A DNA stretch of 64,000 bases from a virus, in IMG/VR virus record IMGVR_UViG_3300001533_002237, positions 1 through 64,000 of that record; one strand, 5' to 3'. Shown here piece by piece: positions 17,777 to 26,605 of the stretch. The notes beneath the pieces were generated by a model that had not been told where the DNA came from, did no database searches, and worked only from the letters and a program-made list of their open reading frames with translations. Within the stretch, counting starts at the first letter, position 1. Each line of letters begins with the position of its first letter. The translations under genes were made by a program, and so were the position numbers.

Positions 17777-18361
17777 ATGAAAAGATTAACTGTATTTGAT
17801 TTTGATGCTACCTTAATAAACACATTTTCTCCTGAAGAAGGTAAACCTATGTGGGAAAAATTTTATGGAAAACCTTATCCTCATAAAGGATGGTGGGGTC
17901 GTAAAGAAAGTTTAGATACTAATGTGTTTGACATCAAACCATTTCCAAATATATTATCTATTCTTAGAAAAGACATGGCTGACCCCGATACAACGACAAT
18001 AATATTAACTTCTCGTTTGGAAAAATTACGTCCAGAACTTGAAAATATTTTAAAGTTAAATAATATTAATGTTGATGAATTAATCACAAAAAAAGGTCGA
18101 GAAGATAAAGGTGATATTATATTAAAAATTTAAAAATATAATGATGATTTAGAAGAAATTGTTGTTTATGATGATTTCGCTGATAAACAACCAAATAAAA
18201 TTGTTGAATATACTAAAATTAAAGATTTATTACCTGATAATATTCAATATAATATTTTTTATGTTAAAAATGATAAAATTAGTTTATTAGAAAGAGTTTC
18301 ATTTGACTCAACAAATAAATTATTGGAGATAATTCAAGAAGAAATCATAAATTTTAAATAA
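17777..18361 (+). pseudogene. HAD-family phosphatase (RNA-repair-like) with an in-frame stop
   Basis: The frame begins with HAD motif I, VFDFDATL (D8, D10). Motif II is IILTSR and a Lys-containing segment follows (KKGREDKGD). A TAA at 18131-18133 (codon 119) interrupts it. The same frame then continues as KYNDDLEEIVVYDDFADKQPNKIVEY to TAA at 18359-18361. The DD of VYDDFAD is HAD motif IV, needed for magnesium binding, so the truncated product should be inactive. The motif I region resembles the Swiss-Army-Knife RNA-repair HAD group. Intact length would be about 194 residues. A TTA-to-TAA change would explain the stop; readthrough or a base-call error are alternatives. Confidence 0.75.
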
Positions 18362-18362
18362 G

Positions 18363-18371
18363 AGTATTTAT
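18363..18371 (+). promoter_or_regulatory. Putative phage late promoter (AGTATTTAT)
   Basis: AGTATTTAT lies 14 bases before the ATG of the DUF723-type endonuclease at 18386 and one base after the restored HAD stop codon. Confidence 0.55.
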
Positions 18372-18385
18372 AATAAATTTTAATA

Positions 18386-19126
18386 ATGCCAAAAAAACTA
18401 ACAAAAGAAGAATTTATTGTAAAAGCCAAGAAAGTTCATGGTAATAAATTTAATTATGATTTAGTTGAATATCTTAATAATAAAACTAAAGTAAAAATTG
18501 TTTGTCCATTACACGGTGAATTTTTACAAAAACCGAATGACCATTTAAGTGGATATGGTTGTAGGAAATGTCAATATGAAAAAACATCTAAAATAAATAA
18601 ATTTACTACTGAAGATTTTATTAATAACGCAATTAAAATACATGGTAATAGATATATTTATTCAATTGTTGAATATAATGGGTATGAAAATAAAGTGAAT
18701 ATTATTTGTAATAAACATGGTAAGTTTAAACAATCATCACACTCTCATTTAAGTGGTGCTGGTTGTCCGTCATGTAAAGAATCTCGTGGTGAGAAACGAA
18801 TTACAGAATTTTTATTAAAAAATAATATTAATTATCAAAAACAAGTATCATTTGATGGATTAATTGGTGATAAATCTTCATTATTTTTTGATTTTTACCT
18901 TCCAGAGTATGAAATGATGATTGAGTTCGATGGAATACAACATACTAAACCAATTAAATTTTTTGGTGGAATGAAAAAACTATTAAAACAAAAAGAATAT
19001 GATAGAAAAAAAATTGATTTTGTTGTTAGAAATGGATATAAATTATTAAAACTAACATATAATATGTTTTCATATCTTGAAGAAGCATTAGAGTGTGAAT
19101 TAAAAAATAATAAAATATTATGTTAA
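18386..19126 (+). CDS. Homing endonuclease with two DUF723-like zinc modules and a Vsr/EDxHD-type nuclease domain
   Basis: Residues 1-125 contain two similar DNA-binding modules, each with the pattern F...A...HG-x-Y...V-x-I-x-C...HG-F...H-L-x-G-x-G-C-x-x-C, as in DUF723-type proteins. Residues 130-246 are a nuclease domain with FFDFYLPEYEMMIEFDGIQH, a Vsr/EDxHD-like PD-(D/E)XK active site. This arrangement is typical of free-standing phage homing endonucleases. It sits between the HAD gene and the ParB-like gene and overlaps the latter by 7 bases (ATGTTAA). A late-type promoter precedes it. The enzyme appears intact; its target site is unknown. Confidence 0.85.
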   Translation: MPKKLTKEEFIVKAKKVHGNKFNYDLVEYLNNKTKVKIVCPLHGEFLQKPNDHLSGYGCRKCQYEKTSKINKFTTEDFINNAIKIHGNRYIYSIVEYNGYENKVNIICNKHGKFKQSSHSHLSGAGCPSCKESRGEKRITEFLLKNNINYQKQVSFDGLIGDKSSLFFDFYLPEYEMMIEFDGIQHTKPIKFFGGMKKLLKQKEYDRKKIDFVVRNGYKLLKLTYNMFSYLEEALECELKNNKILC

Positions 19127-19947
19127 AAAATGGAAGACCATATCATTTACCTCAATTAAATATGGATTACTCTATTGTATTAGAGAAACTAGGTAATGAA
19201 AATATTAATTATAATATAATTGAATTATCACCAAGTGAAAATGATGAAATCAAACCATCACAAGTAATAGTGTATTCAGATGAGATTTCTGGGGTTATTC
19301 TTGATGATAATAAACCTATTTGGATTAGTTCTGATAATCATATTTGTGATGGTCATCATCGATATTTTAAATCAATGTTTGATAAAATATCAATTAAATG
19401 TGTTAAAATTAATTTGAATCATAAAGATGCTTGTAGAATATTAAATAAAATACAAGATATTTATGATTATGAACAATCACAAGGTTTAGAAGAAGTTCAG
19501 GTTCAAGATACAATTAATTTTTATGGTGATGATGAAAATCAATTTCTAAATTCATTAGAAGAAGATAATATTGCAATTCAATCGGAAAGCGAAACACCAA
19601 TAAAAAATCAAAAAACTTTAATTGGTTATAGACAATCGCCAATTAAAGAAAATTCAGTTATTGGTAATTTTTTTACATTAAAACCAGTTGAAGGTTATGA
19701 TAAATATGAAATTGAATTTAATAACTTAATGGATACTAATAGTCTGGGTGTTACATATAAAGATGGTCAAGACCCAATTGATATTTTAGCAAAAAGTTGG
19801 TTTCCAAATATTAATTTTGAAAAATTAAGTACTAAACATAATACAACACCAATTAATTTAAAAACTAAAGCAGTTGCTGAAAAAGCAATGAAGATGGGGT
19901 ATGATGGAATTAAATATGGTGATACAATAATTCAAGGATTAAAATAA
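19120..19947 (+). CDS. ParB/sulfiredoxin-like protein with a second, possibly ADP-ribosyltransferase-like domain
   Basis: Residues 1-115 resemble a ParB/sulfiredoxin-fold domain: KPSQVIVYSDE, then PIWISSDNHICDGHHRYFKS, where DGHHR matches the nucleotide-binding DGHHR/GERR motif. Residues 160-275 are separate. GYRQSP, GNFFTLKP and the end AEKAMKMGYDGIKYGD recall ADP-ribosyltransferase-type effector domains, but no clear ExE catalytic motif is visible, so this part is speculative. The start codon lies inside the stop of the homing endonuclease gene, so its original upstream region was probably displaced by that insertion. It is followed 6 bases later by a small basic protein gene. Confidence 0.6.
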   Translation: MLKNGRPYHLPQLNMDYSIVLEKLGNENINYNIIELSPSENDEIKPSQVIVYSDEISGVILDDNKPIWISSDNHICDGHHRYFKSMFDKISIKCVKINLNHKDACRILNKIQDIYDYEQSQGLEEVQVQDTINFYGDDENQFLNSLEEDNIAIQSESETPIKNQKTLIGYRQSPIKENSVIGNFFTLKPVEGYDKYEIEFNNLMDTNSLGVTYKDGQDPIDILAKSWFPNINFEKLSTKHNTTPINLKTKAVAEKAMKMGYDGIKYGDTIIQGLK

Positions 19948-19953
19948 TAATTT

Positions 19954-20424
19954 ATGAAAACATATAAAATAACAAATACAACAAATCTTGTTGGTAGACG
20001 TGATTCTAAATATAATACAATTGTAAATATTGAATATATTGATAATCGAATTAAGAAAAATACTAAATTAAAAGCAGGTGATACAGTATTTTTAACAGTA
20101 GAATCACTACCGTTATCAATACATAGGTTAAGAATTAAAAATTTAATTACAGTTACTGAAATAAGTGCTACTGAACTTGCCGAAAAAATGGAAAAAACAA
20201 ACCCAAAAGCAAGTAAAAACAAACTAAAAACAACAAAAAAACCTAAAGCAGTAAAGAAACCAGTTATTATTGATAAAAATAATGAATATGATGAAGTCGA
20301 TACAAAAAAATCAAATACAAAATCAACAAGTAAATCAAGTACTAAATCAGGTACTAAGTCAAGTACTAAGTTAAGTAGTAAATCGACTACTAAATCAAGT
20401 AGTAGTGAAAAAGATGATGAATAA
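19954..20424 (+). CDS. Small basic protein with Ser/Thr/Lys-rich tail
   Basis: The 156-residue protein has a compact N-terminal part (residues 1-75, strands such as KAGDTVFLTVESLPLSIHRLR) and a linker rich in Lys and Pro. It ends in a low-complexity tail of repeated KSSTKSGTKSS-type units and an acidic end (SEKDDE). No family is recognised. A positively charged repetitive tail would suit nucleic-acid or membrane-surface contact, but that is inference. The gene is the last of its unit; a strong terminator follows at 20450. Confidence 0.6.
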   Translation: MKTYKITNTTNLVGRRDSKYNTIVNIEYIDNRIKKNTKLKAGDTVFLTVESLPLSIHRLRIKNLITVTEISATELAEKMEKTNPKASKNKLKTTKKPKAVKKPVIIDKNNEYDEVDTKKSNTKSTSKSSTKSGTKSSTKLSSKSTTKSSSSEKDDE

Positions 20425-20449
20425 TAAATAAAACAAATATATAAATTTT

Positions 20450-20477
20450 AAAGTCAACATTTTTGTTGACTTTTTTA
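20450..20477 (+). terminator. Intrinsic terminator
   Basis: AAGTCAAC (20451-20458) pairs with GTTGACTT (20465-20472) around a short T-rich loop, followed by TTTTT. It ends the unit containing the ParB-like and basic-tail proteins. Confidence 0.8.
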
Positions 20478-20565
20478 TTTATTAATTCAAGATTTCTTAT
20501 TAAATTTCGTATTAACTTATAAACAATAATAAATTACATTATTTTATAAAAATTTATAATCAAAT

Positions 20566-21945
20566 ATGGATGGAAAAATAAGAATCTTATTCTATAATTT
20601 AGATGGCGCAGGAGTAAACTATTTTAGAACACAAACACCAGCACAAGAACTGGAAAGAAATCATTCGGATGAATTTTATATTGAAATCAATCCACAATTA
20701 GATTTTAATGACCCTAACATAATTGATTATCTTAAATCATTTCATATAATTCATTATCATCGTCAATTTTTAAGTGATACGGCACAAATGTTGGGATTAG
20801 CTGATGAATTGAGAAAATCAGGAACAATATTAATTGTCGATATTGATGATTATTGGAAATTACATAAATTACATCCATATTATAGTCTTAGTCAAGAAAA
20901 ACAATTATTTATACCGATAATTGAGAATTTAAAAATTGCTGATTATGTGACAACAACAACTGATTTATTTGCATCTGAAATAAAGAAAATAACTGGTAAA
21001 GATAACATTGGTGTTTTTTATAATAGTGTTGACCCTACATGGATGAAACAATTTCAAAATAATTGGAAACCAGACCCAGATGGATTAGTTAGAATTACTT
21101 ATATGGCAGGTAGTTCTCATATGGTTGATGTTCAACAACTAGAAACAGTAATGAATGTTTTAGATGCTGACCCACAAACCAAAGGTAAATTTAAAATAAT
21201 TATTGCTGGTTGGGATACACAAGGAAGTACAACAGATATAACTTTTAATCAAGAATTTGCTGAAGAATTACAAAAAATAGGATTATGGACACAGGATGTA
21301 GTTAAGTCAATTAATAAAACCAGAGGTGATGTTGACCAAATACCACATATATCTCAAGAATTAAAAGATAAATATAGGGATAAAGTATTTAAATCAGAAC
21401 AACGTGATATTAAATCAGAAGAAAGTGTTTATTTAGTTTATGAAAAAATATTAACTGATAATCATAAAATAATTGATAATCCAGATTATCTTCAATGGTT
21501 AATGAATTTTGAAAGAGATGTTACTTATGAAAATGAAGGTAATTTTGGTAGACGTTGGACACAAAAAGCCAATACATATGCACAAGTATTAAATGAAACT
21601 GATATAGTTCTTGCTCCACTTGCTGATAATCAATTTAACAGAATGAAATCGAACTTAAAACAAGTTGAATGTTGGACACGTAAACTTCCAATTGTATGTT
21701 CAGATATTCCACCATATAATGTTCATGGTAGGCATATGGAAAACTGTGTATTAATTCCAGCAGAAAAAAATGCACATAAGTACTGGAAAAAATATTTAAA
21801 AAAATTAATACTTGATGCTGATTTAAGAAAACGACTTGGTGAGCAATTATATGAAGATTTTAAAATCGAATATAACTTAGCTGAAGTTACAAAAAAACGT
21901 ACTGAATTTTATGAATCAGTGGTATTAAATAACTTAAAAACATAA
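20566..21945 (+). CDS. Glycosyltransferase, GT-B fold (GT4-like)
   Basis: The 459-residue protein has the layout of a GT-B glycosyltransferase. The N-terminal Rossmann half contains IRILFYNLDGAGVNYFRTQTP, IIHYHRQF and ILIVDIDDYW, followed by TTTTDLFASEI and FYNSVDP at the domain link. The C-terminal half has ITYMAGSSHMVDV, FKIIIAGWD, IVLAPLADNQFNRMKSNLK and PIVCSDIPPYNVHG, matching the usual donor-binding EX7E-type region in form. Such enzymes transfer sugars to phage DNA bases, virion proteins or host surface glycans; the acceptor cannot be read. It starts a unit after a terminator, but no AGTATTTAT element was seen before it. Confidence 0.8.
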   Translation: MDGKIRILFYNLDGAGVNYFRTQTPAQELERNHSDEFYIEINPQLDFNDPNIIDYLKSFHIIHYHRQFLSDTAQMLGLADELRKSGTILIVDIDDYWKLHKLHPYYSLSQEKQLFIPIIENLKIADYVTTTTDLFASEIKKITGKDNIGVFYNSVDPTWMKQFQNNWKPDPDGLVRITYMAGSSHMVDVQQLETVMNVLDADPQTKGKFKIIIAGWDTQGSTTDITFNQEFAEELQKIGLWTQDVVKSINKTRGDVDQIPHISQELKDKYRDKVFKSEQRDIKSEESVYLVYEKILTDNHKIIDNPDYLQWLMNFERDVTYENEGNFGRRWTQKANTYAQVLNETDIVLAPLADNQFNRMKSNLKQVECWTRKLPIVCSDIPPYNVHGRHMENCVLIPAEKNAHKYWKKYLKKLILDADLRKRLGEQLYEDFKIEYNLAEVTKKRTEFYESVVLNNLKT

Positions 21946-21958
21946 TAATTTTATTTAT

Positions 21959-21967
21959 AGTATTTAT
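21959..21967 (+). promoter_or_regulatory. Putative phage late promoter (AGTATTTAT, overlapping TATAAATA)
   Basis: AGTATTTAT is followed immediately by TATAAATA at 21968-21975, which is identical to the T4 late-promoter element in sense orientation. The first in-frame ATG is at 21997. Confidence 0.55.
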
Positions 21968-21970
21968 TAT

Positions 21971-22036
21971 AAATAATTTTAATAAAAACATTGATTATGA
22001 AAAAAATAATTTTAATAAAAACATTGATTATGAAAA
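21971..22036 (+). repeat. 33-base tandem duplication
   Basis: Positions 21971-22003 are repeated exactly at 22004-22036. The unit contains an ATG followed by an A-run (ATGAAAAAAAT), so it duplicates the translation start of the following gene in frame. Confidence 0.9.
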
Positions 22037-22398
22037 AAATAAATGAAATTAGATAGTTTATCATAGATTTTTTAAAAAAGAGATTTATTCGTAAAGAATT
22101 AAAATTAAAGTTTGAAAATACAGAAATAATATTAAATAAAAAAAATACTGAAAGACTTAATTCATTAACTGATTCACTATTTCGTGCATCAAAAACAGCT
22201 AAAGTTGAAGCCTTTGAAGTTAAAAGGAAACGACTTGAAAAAGAAAATGAGATGTTATTTAATGACATAAAAAATGTTATTGATAAACATTATAAAAAGA
22301 GAGAAGAAAAGTTAAAAAAAGAAAATGAAAAACTTAAAAAAAAGATTGTTGAAAAAGATAAAACAATTAATGAAATCAATGAAAAATATCAAGAGTAA
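22030..22398 (+). pseudogene. Coiled-coil protein gene with an early stop or frameshift
   Basis: From ATG 22030 the frame reads MKKINEIR and then TAG at 22054-22056. The same frame is open from 22057 to TAA at 22396-22398 and encodes about 113 Lys/Glu-rich residues with heptad character (KKNTERLNSLTDSLF, EKLKKENEKLKKKIVEKDK). No ATG lies near the start of the open part. A second frame begins MKLDSLS at about 22043 and could join it if one base were inserted near 22062. It looks like a small coiled-coil protein of about 120 residues whose start has been damaged next to a 33-base tandem duplication. Function is not recognised. Confidence 0.5.
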
Positions 22399-22413
22399 TA
22401 TAAATAAAATATA

Positions 22414-23310
22414 ATGAAAAAATTATTTCAAAATATAATTCTTTGGTTTTATCTTAAATTACATTCAGTTTTGTTTGCAATCAGTATTGCATTATTTAAT
22501 ACTGAACAAGAGATTCTTAAAGCAAATCCTAATGATTTGGATGAAAAATCAAAAAAGAATCAAAGGATGCGTCATAGAAATCAATTACTTGAAAAGTTTT
22601 ATGCTGGTCAAACTGATAGAAAATATGTACGAGACTATTATGATGTTTTAAAAAAAGCAGATAAGTTTATTAGAACAGCAACTCCACACCAAATGGCAGT
22701 TGCTGCCGATAAGTATGGAACAAGTTATGGTATGAAAGATAAGTGGGGTAGAAGATATGAACACTATGGTTTTTTTGATGGTAAACATAAGCATGTTGGA
22801 AAAACACTTGGTGATGTATTGGTTTTAGAATTTGAAGAAAGACGTACTAAAGATGATGATTTAGAAATATTATATATTTTTAACAATAAACCAATTGAAG
22901 TTGGATTAGTTAAAGTTATGGATGTTGTTGAAGAAAATGAAAATGGTGAGTTAACAGTTCTTGATATGGAAAAAAAATCGAAACAATTCCAATTTCCAAT
23001 TAAAATTGTGCGAGAAAATGAAGCTATAAACAAGATTGAAGAACTTTCTGAATTTTTACATGTTAAAAAAATCGGTTTTGAGTACAGGCAATTAGAATTT
23101 TTTGTACCTTTGAAATTCAAAACATCTGAAATTGATGAAGAATCAGATATATTTAAAGACATAATCAATATTAAAGAAGTTCATTTATATGATGAATATG
23201 GTGAATTAATGAGTTTTGGTATTAATAATTTTAAGAAAAGAATAATTTATAACGACACACATGAAGTATTGAAATTCGAAGGAATTGAAATGCAAAGATT
23301 TGGGTCATAA
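22414..23310 (+). CDS. Unidentified protein with hydrophobic N-terminus
   Basis: The 298-residue product is not recognised. Residues 5-27 (FQNIILWFYLKLHSVLFAISIAL) are hydrophobic and could be a membrane anchor. They are followed by a basic segment (KKNQRMRHRNQLLEKF) and a repeated charged pattern. The C-terminal two thirds is mixed alpha/beta with a beta-rich block (LGDVLVLEFEERRTKDD, LEILYIFNN). There are no catalytic motifs. It lies 15 bases after the damaged coiled-coil gene and 11 bases before a helical protein gene, so the group from 22 to 24.3 kb is probably one transcript leading into the baseplate region. Confidence 0.6.
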   Translation: MKKLFQNIILWFYLKLHSVLFAISIALFNTEQEILKANPNDLDEKSKKNQRMRHRNQLLEKFYAGQTDRKYVRDYYDVLKKADKFIRTATPHQMAVAADKYGTSYGMKDKWGRRYEHYGFFDGKHKHVGKTLGDVLVLEFEERRTKDDDLEILYIFNNKPIEVGLVKVMDVVEENENGELTVLDMEKKSKQFQFPIKIVRENEAINKIEELSEFLHVKKIGFEYRQLEFFVPLKFKTSEIDEESDIFKDIINIKEVHLYDEYGELMSFGINNFKKRIIYNDTHEVLKFEGIEMQRFGS

Positions 23311-23321
23311 TATTTAAAAAT

Positions 23322-23804
23322 ATGAGTGAATTTTTAAAAAATTTAAAAAAAGCTGCTGATGGCGGAGAATTTAATTCTGAAGCAGCAAGAAAAATTAATG
23401 AAATTTCAGAATTAGCTGAAATTAAAGCAGGTTCAATTAAATCTGAAGAAGATTTTAATAATTTAAAAGAAAAGATTGAAAATGTTTCAGATAAATCAGT
23501 CGTAACTGAAGAAGAAGCATTAGAACTTAATTCAGAATATGAAAAGAAAATGAGTAAAATTAAAGAAAATGATTTAGTTAATGCACAAATTGTAACACTA
23601 ATTGAAATTGAAGATATGGTTAAACTAAGTATATCTGATATGTTTGAATTTGTTACAAATCTAAATGATAAATTTAAAGATAAATTAGGTGAAGCACGTG
23701 GCAAATATTCTGACGATTTTGCTAAAGAAAATGAAGCATATATTGAATTATCTAGAAAAATTGAAGCAATCGAAATGAAATATAGTAAATTAATTAATGA
23801 GTAA
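23322..23804 (+). CDS. Unidentified helical protein
   Basis: The 160-residue product is not recognised. It is almost entirely helical, acidic and rich in Glu, Lys and Ala (KKAADGGEFNSEAARKINEI, EEEALELNSEYEKKMSKI), and is probably a coiled coil. There is no membrane segment or signal sequence. It lies within a run of three short, closely spaced genes just upstream of the gp25-like baseplate gene. A tail-assembly chaperone or accessory role is possible, but nothing in the sequence proves it. Confidence 0.6.
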   Translation: MSEFLKNLKKAADGGEFNSEAARKINEISELAEIKAGSIKSEEDFNNLKEKIENVSDKSVVTEEEALELNSEYEKKMSKIKENDLVNAQIVTLIEIEDMVKLSISDMFEFVTNLNDKFKDKLGEARGKYSDDFAKENEAYIELSRKIEAIEMKYSKLINE

Positions 23805-23824
23805 AAACAATTAAAAATAAATTT

Positions 23825-24280
23825 ATGGCAAAAATTGAAAAAGCGTCTGAAGACATTGTAAAATTATTTGATGGAATTAGAGATAAAACAGCAATCCCGC
23901 ATTGGATTCAGTTTGAATTATTTTCTAATAAAAAACAAAAAGAACTTTATAAAATTAATAAAACAAATGATGTTACTGAAGTTCTTAGTGATGGTATTAA
24001 CTTTACCGTAGTCGTTAATGAAGAAATATTTGATGGTTTACCTGATGATATGCAAGAAATTGCATTTGTTGAATGTCTTGCTGGTGTTAATGTGAGTGAA
24101 AGTGATGCTGTTTCTCTTGAAAAACCTGATTTTGTTACACATAGTGGTGTAATGAATAAATATGGTGATGATTCAGTAATTCGATTTAAAGAATCTGTTA
24201 AAAGTCTTTTTCATGAGAAAAAACAGAGAGAAGATGAAGAAAAAGCAATGACAAAAAATAAAAGAAAAGTCATGAAGTAA
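23825..24280 (+). CDS. Unidentified protein upstream of the baseplate operon
   Basis: The 151-residue product is not recognised with confidence. A mid-protein stretch (FTVVVNEEIFDGLPDDMQEIAFVECLAGV) has the layout of small phage metallopeptidase-like proteins, in which a helix would carry HExxH. No such motif is present here, so any peptidase relationship would be to an inactive form. The C-terminus is very basic (KNKRKVMK). It is the last gene before a terminator and a new late-type promoter. Confidence 0.55.
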   Translation: MAKIEKASEDIVKLFDGIRDKTAIPHWIQFELFSNKKQKELYKINKTNDVTEVLSDGINFTVVVNEEIFDGLPDDMQEIAFVECLAGVNVSESDAVSLEKPDFVTHSGVMNKYGDDSVIRFKESVKSLFHEKKQREDEEKAMTKNKRKVMK

Positions 24281-24301
24281 TATAGTTAGTTTTAATATTG
24301 T

Positions 24302-24338
24302 AAAAAACCTTGGAAATTTATTTTTCGGGGTTTTTTTG
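24302..24338 (+). terminator. Probable intrinsic terminator
   Basis: AAAAAACC and GGGGTTTTTTT flank an imperfect stem (24303-24310 and 24327-24337), and the T-run closes it. The pairing is weaker than in the other terminators because of mismatches. Confidence 0.6.
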
Positions 24339-24344
24339 TTTATA

Positions 24345-24353
24345 AGTATTTAT
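24345..24353 (+). promoter_or_regulatory. Putative phage late promoter for the baseplate operon (AGTATTTAT)
   Basis: AGTATTTAT lies 15 bases before the ATG of the gp25-like gene and directly after a terminator. Confidence 0.65.
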
Positions 24354-24368
24354 AGGAAATAAATTATA

Positions 24369-24755
24369 ATGAATTCATACAATATAACATTTCCATTTAG
24401 AGACGATAATGAAACTAATAGATTTATTCAAACTAACAAAGTTACTGAAGACGCTTATAGTTCTAATTTATTATTACTTTTATTAACAGAAAAAGGTGAA
24501 AGATATTATGAACCAGACTATGGTACTAATTTATTGAAATATATTTTTGAACCAAATGATACGTTAACATCTGGTCAGGTAGAAGAAGAAATTCGTGATA
24601 CTGTTGCATTATATATACCTCAAATAAATATTAGTTCAGTATCGTTTAATGAAGATCCAAATAAAGTATCTGATTCACAATTAAATGTTAATATTAAATT
24701 TACGTATACAGAAGGTTCATTAACAGAAGAAGGTAATATTGATTTAAATTTTTAA
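24369..24755 (+). CDS. Baseplate wedge protein, T4 gp25-like
   Basis: This 128-residue protein belongs to the gp25/GPW (lysozyme-like fold) baseplate family, a conserved part of contractile-tail wedges. The signature region is LLLLLLTEKGERYYEPDYGTNLLKYIFEP, which matches the family pattern of L-L-T-x-x-G-E-R followed by P-x-x-G-x-x-L. Length is typical. It is the first gene after the putative late promoter at 24345 and lies 11 bases before the gp6-like gene, the same order as in T4 (25 then 6). This anchors the downstream region as the baseplate operon. Confidence 0.9.
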   Translation: MNSYNITFPFRDDNETNRFIQTNKVTEDAYSSNLLLLLLTEKGERYYEPDYGTNLLKYIFEPNDTLTSGQVEEEIRDTVALYIPQINISSVSFNEDPNKVSDSQLNVNIKFTYTEGSLTEEGNIDLNF

Positions 24756-24766
24756 AAAAATAGAAT

Positions 24767-26605
24767 ATGGCAGAAACAAGAAATGTTGTTCAATACGGAA
24801 GTAGAACATTTGGAGAAATTAGAACAGATTTAATTTCATTAATAAGACAAATGTATCCTGAAATTCTTTCAGATTTTACAGATTCAAGTGTCGGTGCAAT
24901 GATGATTGATTTAAATGCTGGTGTTGGTAATAATCTTAGCGTTAATACCGATAGAGCATTTCAAGAAACTCAATTACAATATGCTCAACAAAGAGCAAGT
25001 ATATTAAATATTGCAAAAAATATGGGATTTAATATACCTGCTAGAAGACCATCAGTTACTCTTGTTGATTTTAGTGTTACAGTTCCAGTGCTTGGAAATG
25101 CTCCTAATCCAACATATTATCCAGTATTACGTAGTGGAGCACAAGTATTAGGTGGTGGAAAAGTATTTGAAACTCAAACAACAATTGATTGGAATTCAAG
25201 TGTTAGTAGTCTTGGCGACCCTAATCGTAGTATTATTCCAAATTTAGATAATAATGGAATTCCAGTAAGTTATACTGTTAAAAAAAGAGAAGTTGTTATA
25301 AATGGTGGAACTAGTATTTTTAAAAAAGCAATTACAATAGAAAATGTAATTCCTTTTTACTCATTTATTCTTCCCGATCCTGATGTTATTGAAATCGAAA
25401 GTGTAATATTATTAGAAGGCACAAATTATAGAAATAATCCAAGTAATGATGAGTTTAATAACCCTGAAAATAGATATTATGAAGTTGATTATCTAGCACA
25501 ACAACGAGTTTTTGTTGATGATTTAAATTCATCAGGAAATACAATAGATAATATTAAAGCAGCGAGATGGATTGATGTTACTAAAAAGTTTATTAAAGAA
25601 TATACTACAAGAGGTTTTTGTAGATTAACTTTTGGTTCTGGCGATTCAGATGTTGATGCTTTTAAAGATGGATTTCTTAAAGAAGGTGTTAGTAATCGTT
25701 ATTTTCTTGAGAATTTTTTAAATAACATGGCTTTGGGTGAAAAATTGAAAGCTAATCATACATTATTTGTTAAATATAGAACAGGTGGAGGAAGTTCATC
25801 AAACATTGGTTCAAATGTATTAACTAATCTTGGTTCATATGATTTAAGAGTCGAAGGAAGCCTTCAAGAATTCAATCAAGAAGTTAGAAGAAGTTTAACA
25901 ACAACAAATCCTATTCCTGCAATCGGGGGTAATGATGGATTAAGTACAGAACAAATCAGACAACTAATTAAATATAATTTTTCTTCACAACAACGAAATG
26001 TGACGTTAACTGATTATTTATTAGAGATATATAAAATGCCCGGTAGATATGGTTCACCATATAGAGCGAATGCATTTAAATTAAATAATAAAGTAGTGAT
26101 TTCAATACTTGGAATAGGTTCTGATGGTAAATTATCAAACAGTAGTAATTCTTTATTAAAAACAAATATTACAGAATATTTAACACAATATAGAACAATC
26201 AATGATTATGTTGAAGTTAAAGACGGTAAAATTATTAATTTAGGTTTTGAAATTGATGCATATGTTGATAATGTAGCTGATAATCAAATTGCAAATAGTA
26301 TTATTACTATTGTAAGTGATTTTTTTGATATAAATAATCATGAAATGAATGAAGACATATTTCTTGGTAAACTTCAAAAAGAAATTTTAAATGTTAACAA
26401 TGTTATTAATGTTATTAATATTAGAGTTTTTAATAAAGTTGGTGAGCAATATTCGAATAATTCTATTTCACAATCAATATTAAATAAAAATACAGGTGAA
26501 ATAAAAATTGAAAATAATACAATTTATTCATCACGAGATTCGATGTTTGAAATAAAATATCCTGAAAAAGATATTAAAGTATTATTAAGAAAAAATGTTA
26601 CTTAA
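24767..26605 (+). CDS. Baseplate wedge protein, T4 gp6-like (baseplate J family)
   Basis: At 612 residues this matches the length of the T4 gp6/baseplate J-type wedge protein. The N-terminal part has the conserved pattern of a membrane-proximal wedge dimer domain (SDFTDSSVGAMMIDLNAGVGN, AQQRASILNIAKNMGFNIP). The middle has the gp6 core with repeated beta strands, and the C-terminus contains the region STEQIRQLIKYNFSSQQRNVTL that normally contacts gp7. Order and spacing after the gp25-like gene support the call. The stop overlaps the next ATG (TAATG). Confidence 0.9.
   Translation: MAETRNVVQYGSRTFGEIRTDLISLIRQMYPEILSDFTDSSVGAMMIDLNAGVGNNLSVNTDRAFQETQLQYAQQRASILNIAKNMGFNIPARRPSVTLVDFSVTVPVLGNAPNPTYYPVLRSGAQVLGGGKVFETQTTIDWNSSVSSLGDPNRSIIPNLDNNGIPVSYTVKKREVVINGGTSIFKKAITIENVIPFYSFILPDPDVIEIESVILLEGTNYRNNPSNDEFNNPENRYYEVDYLAQQRVFVDDLNSSGNTIDNIKAARWIDVTKKFIKEYTTRGFCRLTFGSGDSDVDAFKDGFLKEGVSNRYFLENFLNNMALGEKLKANHTLFVKYRTGGGSSSNIGSNVLTNLGSYDLRVEGSLQEFNQEVRRSLTTTNPIPAIGGNDGLSTEQIRQLIKYNFSSQQRNVTLTDYLLEIYKMPGRYGSPYRANAFKLNNKVVISILGIGSDGKLSNSSNSLLKTNITEYLTQYRTINDYVEVKDGKIINLGFEIDAYVDNVADNQIANSIITIVSDFFDINNHEMNEDIFLGKLQKEILNVNNVINVINIRVFNKVGEQYSNNSISQSILNKNTGEIKIENNTIYSSRDSMFEIKYPEKDIKVLLRKNVT

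Noticed and set aside
20290-20420. CRISPR-like or tandem DNA repeat
   Set aside because: The repeat is a low-complexity Ser/Thr/Lys coding tail with irregular units and no spacers.
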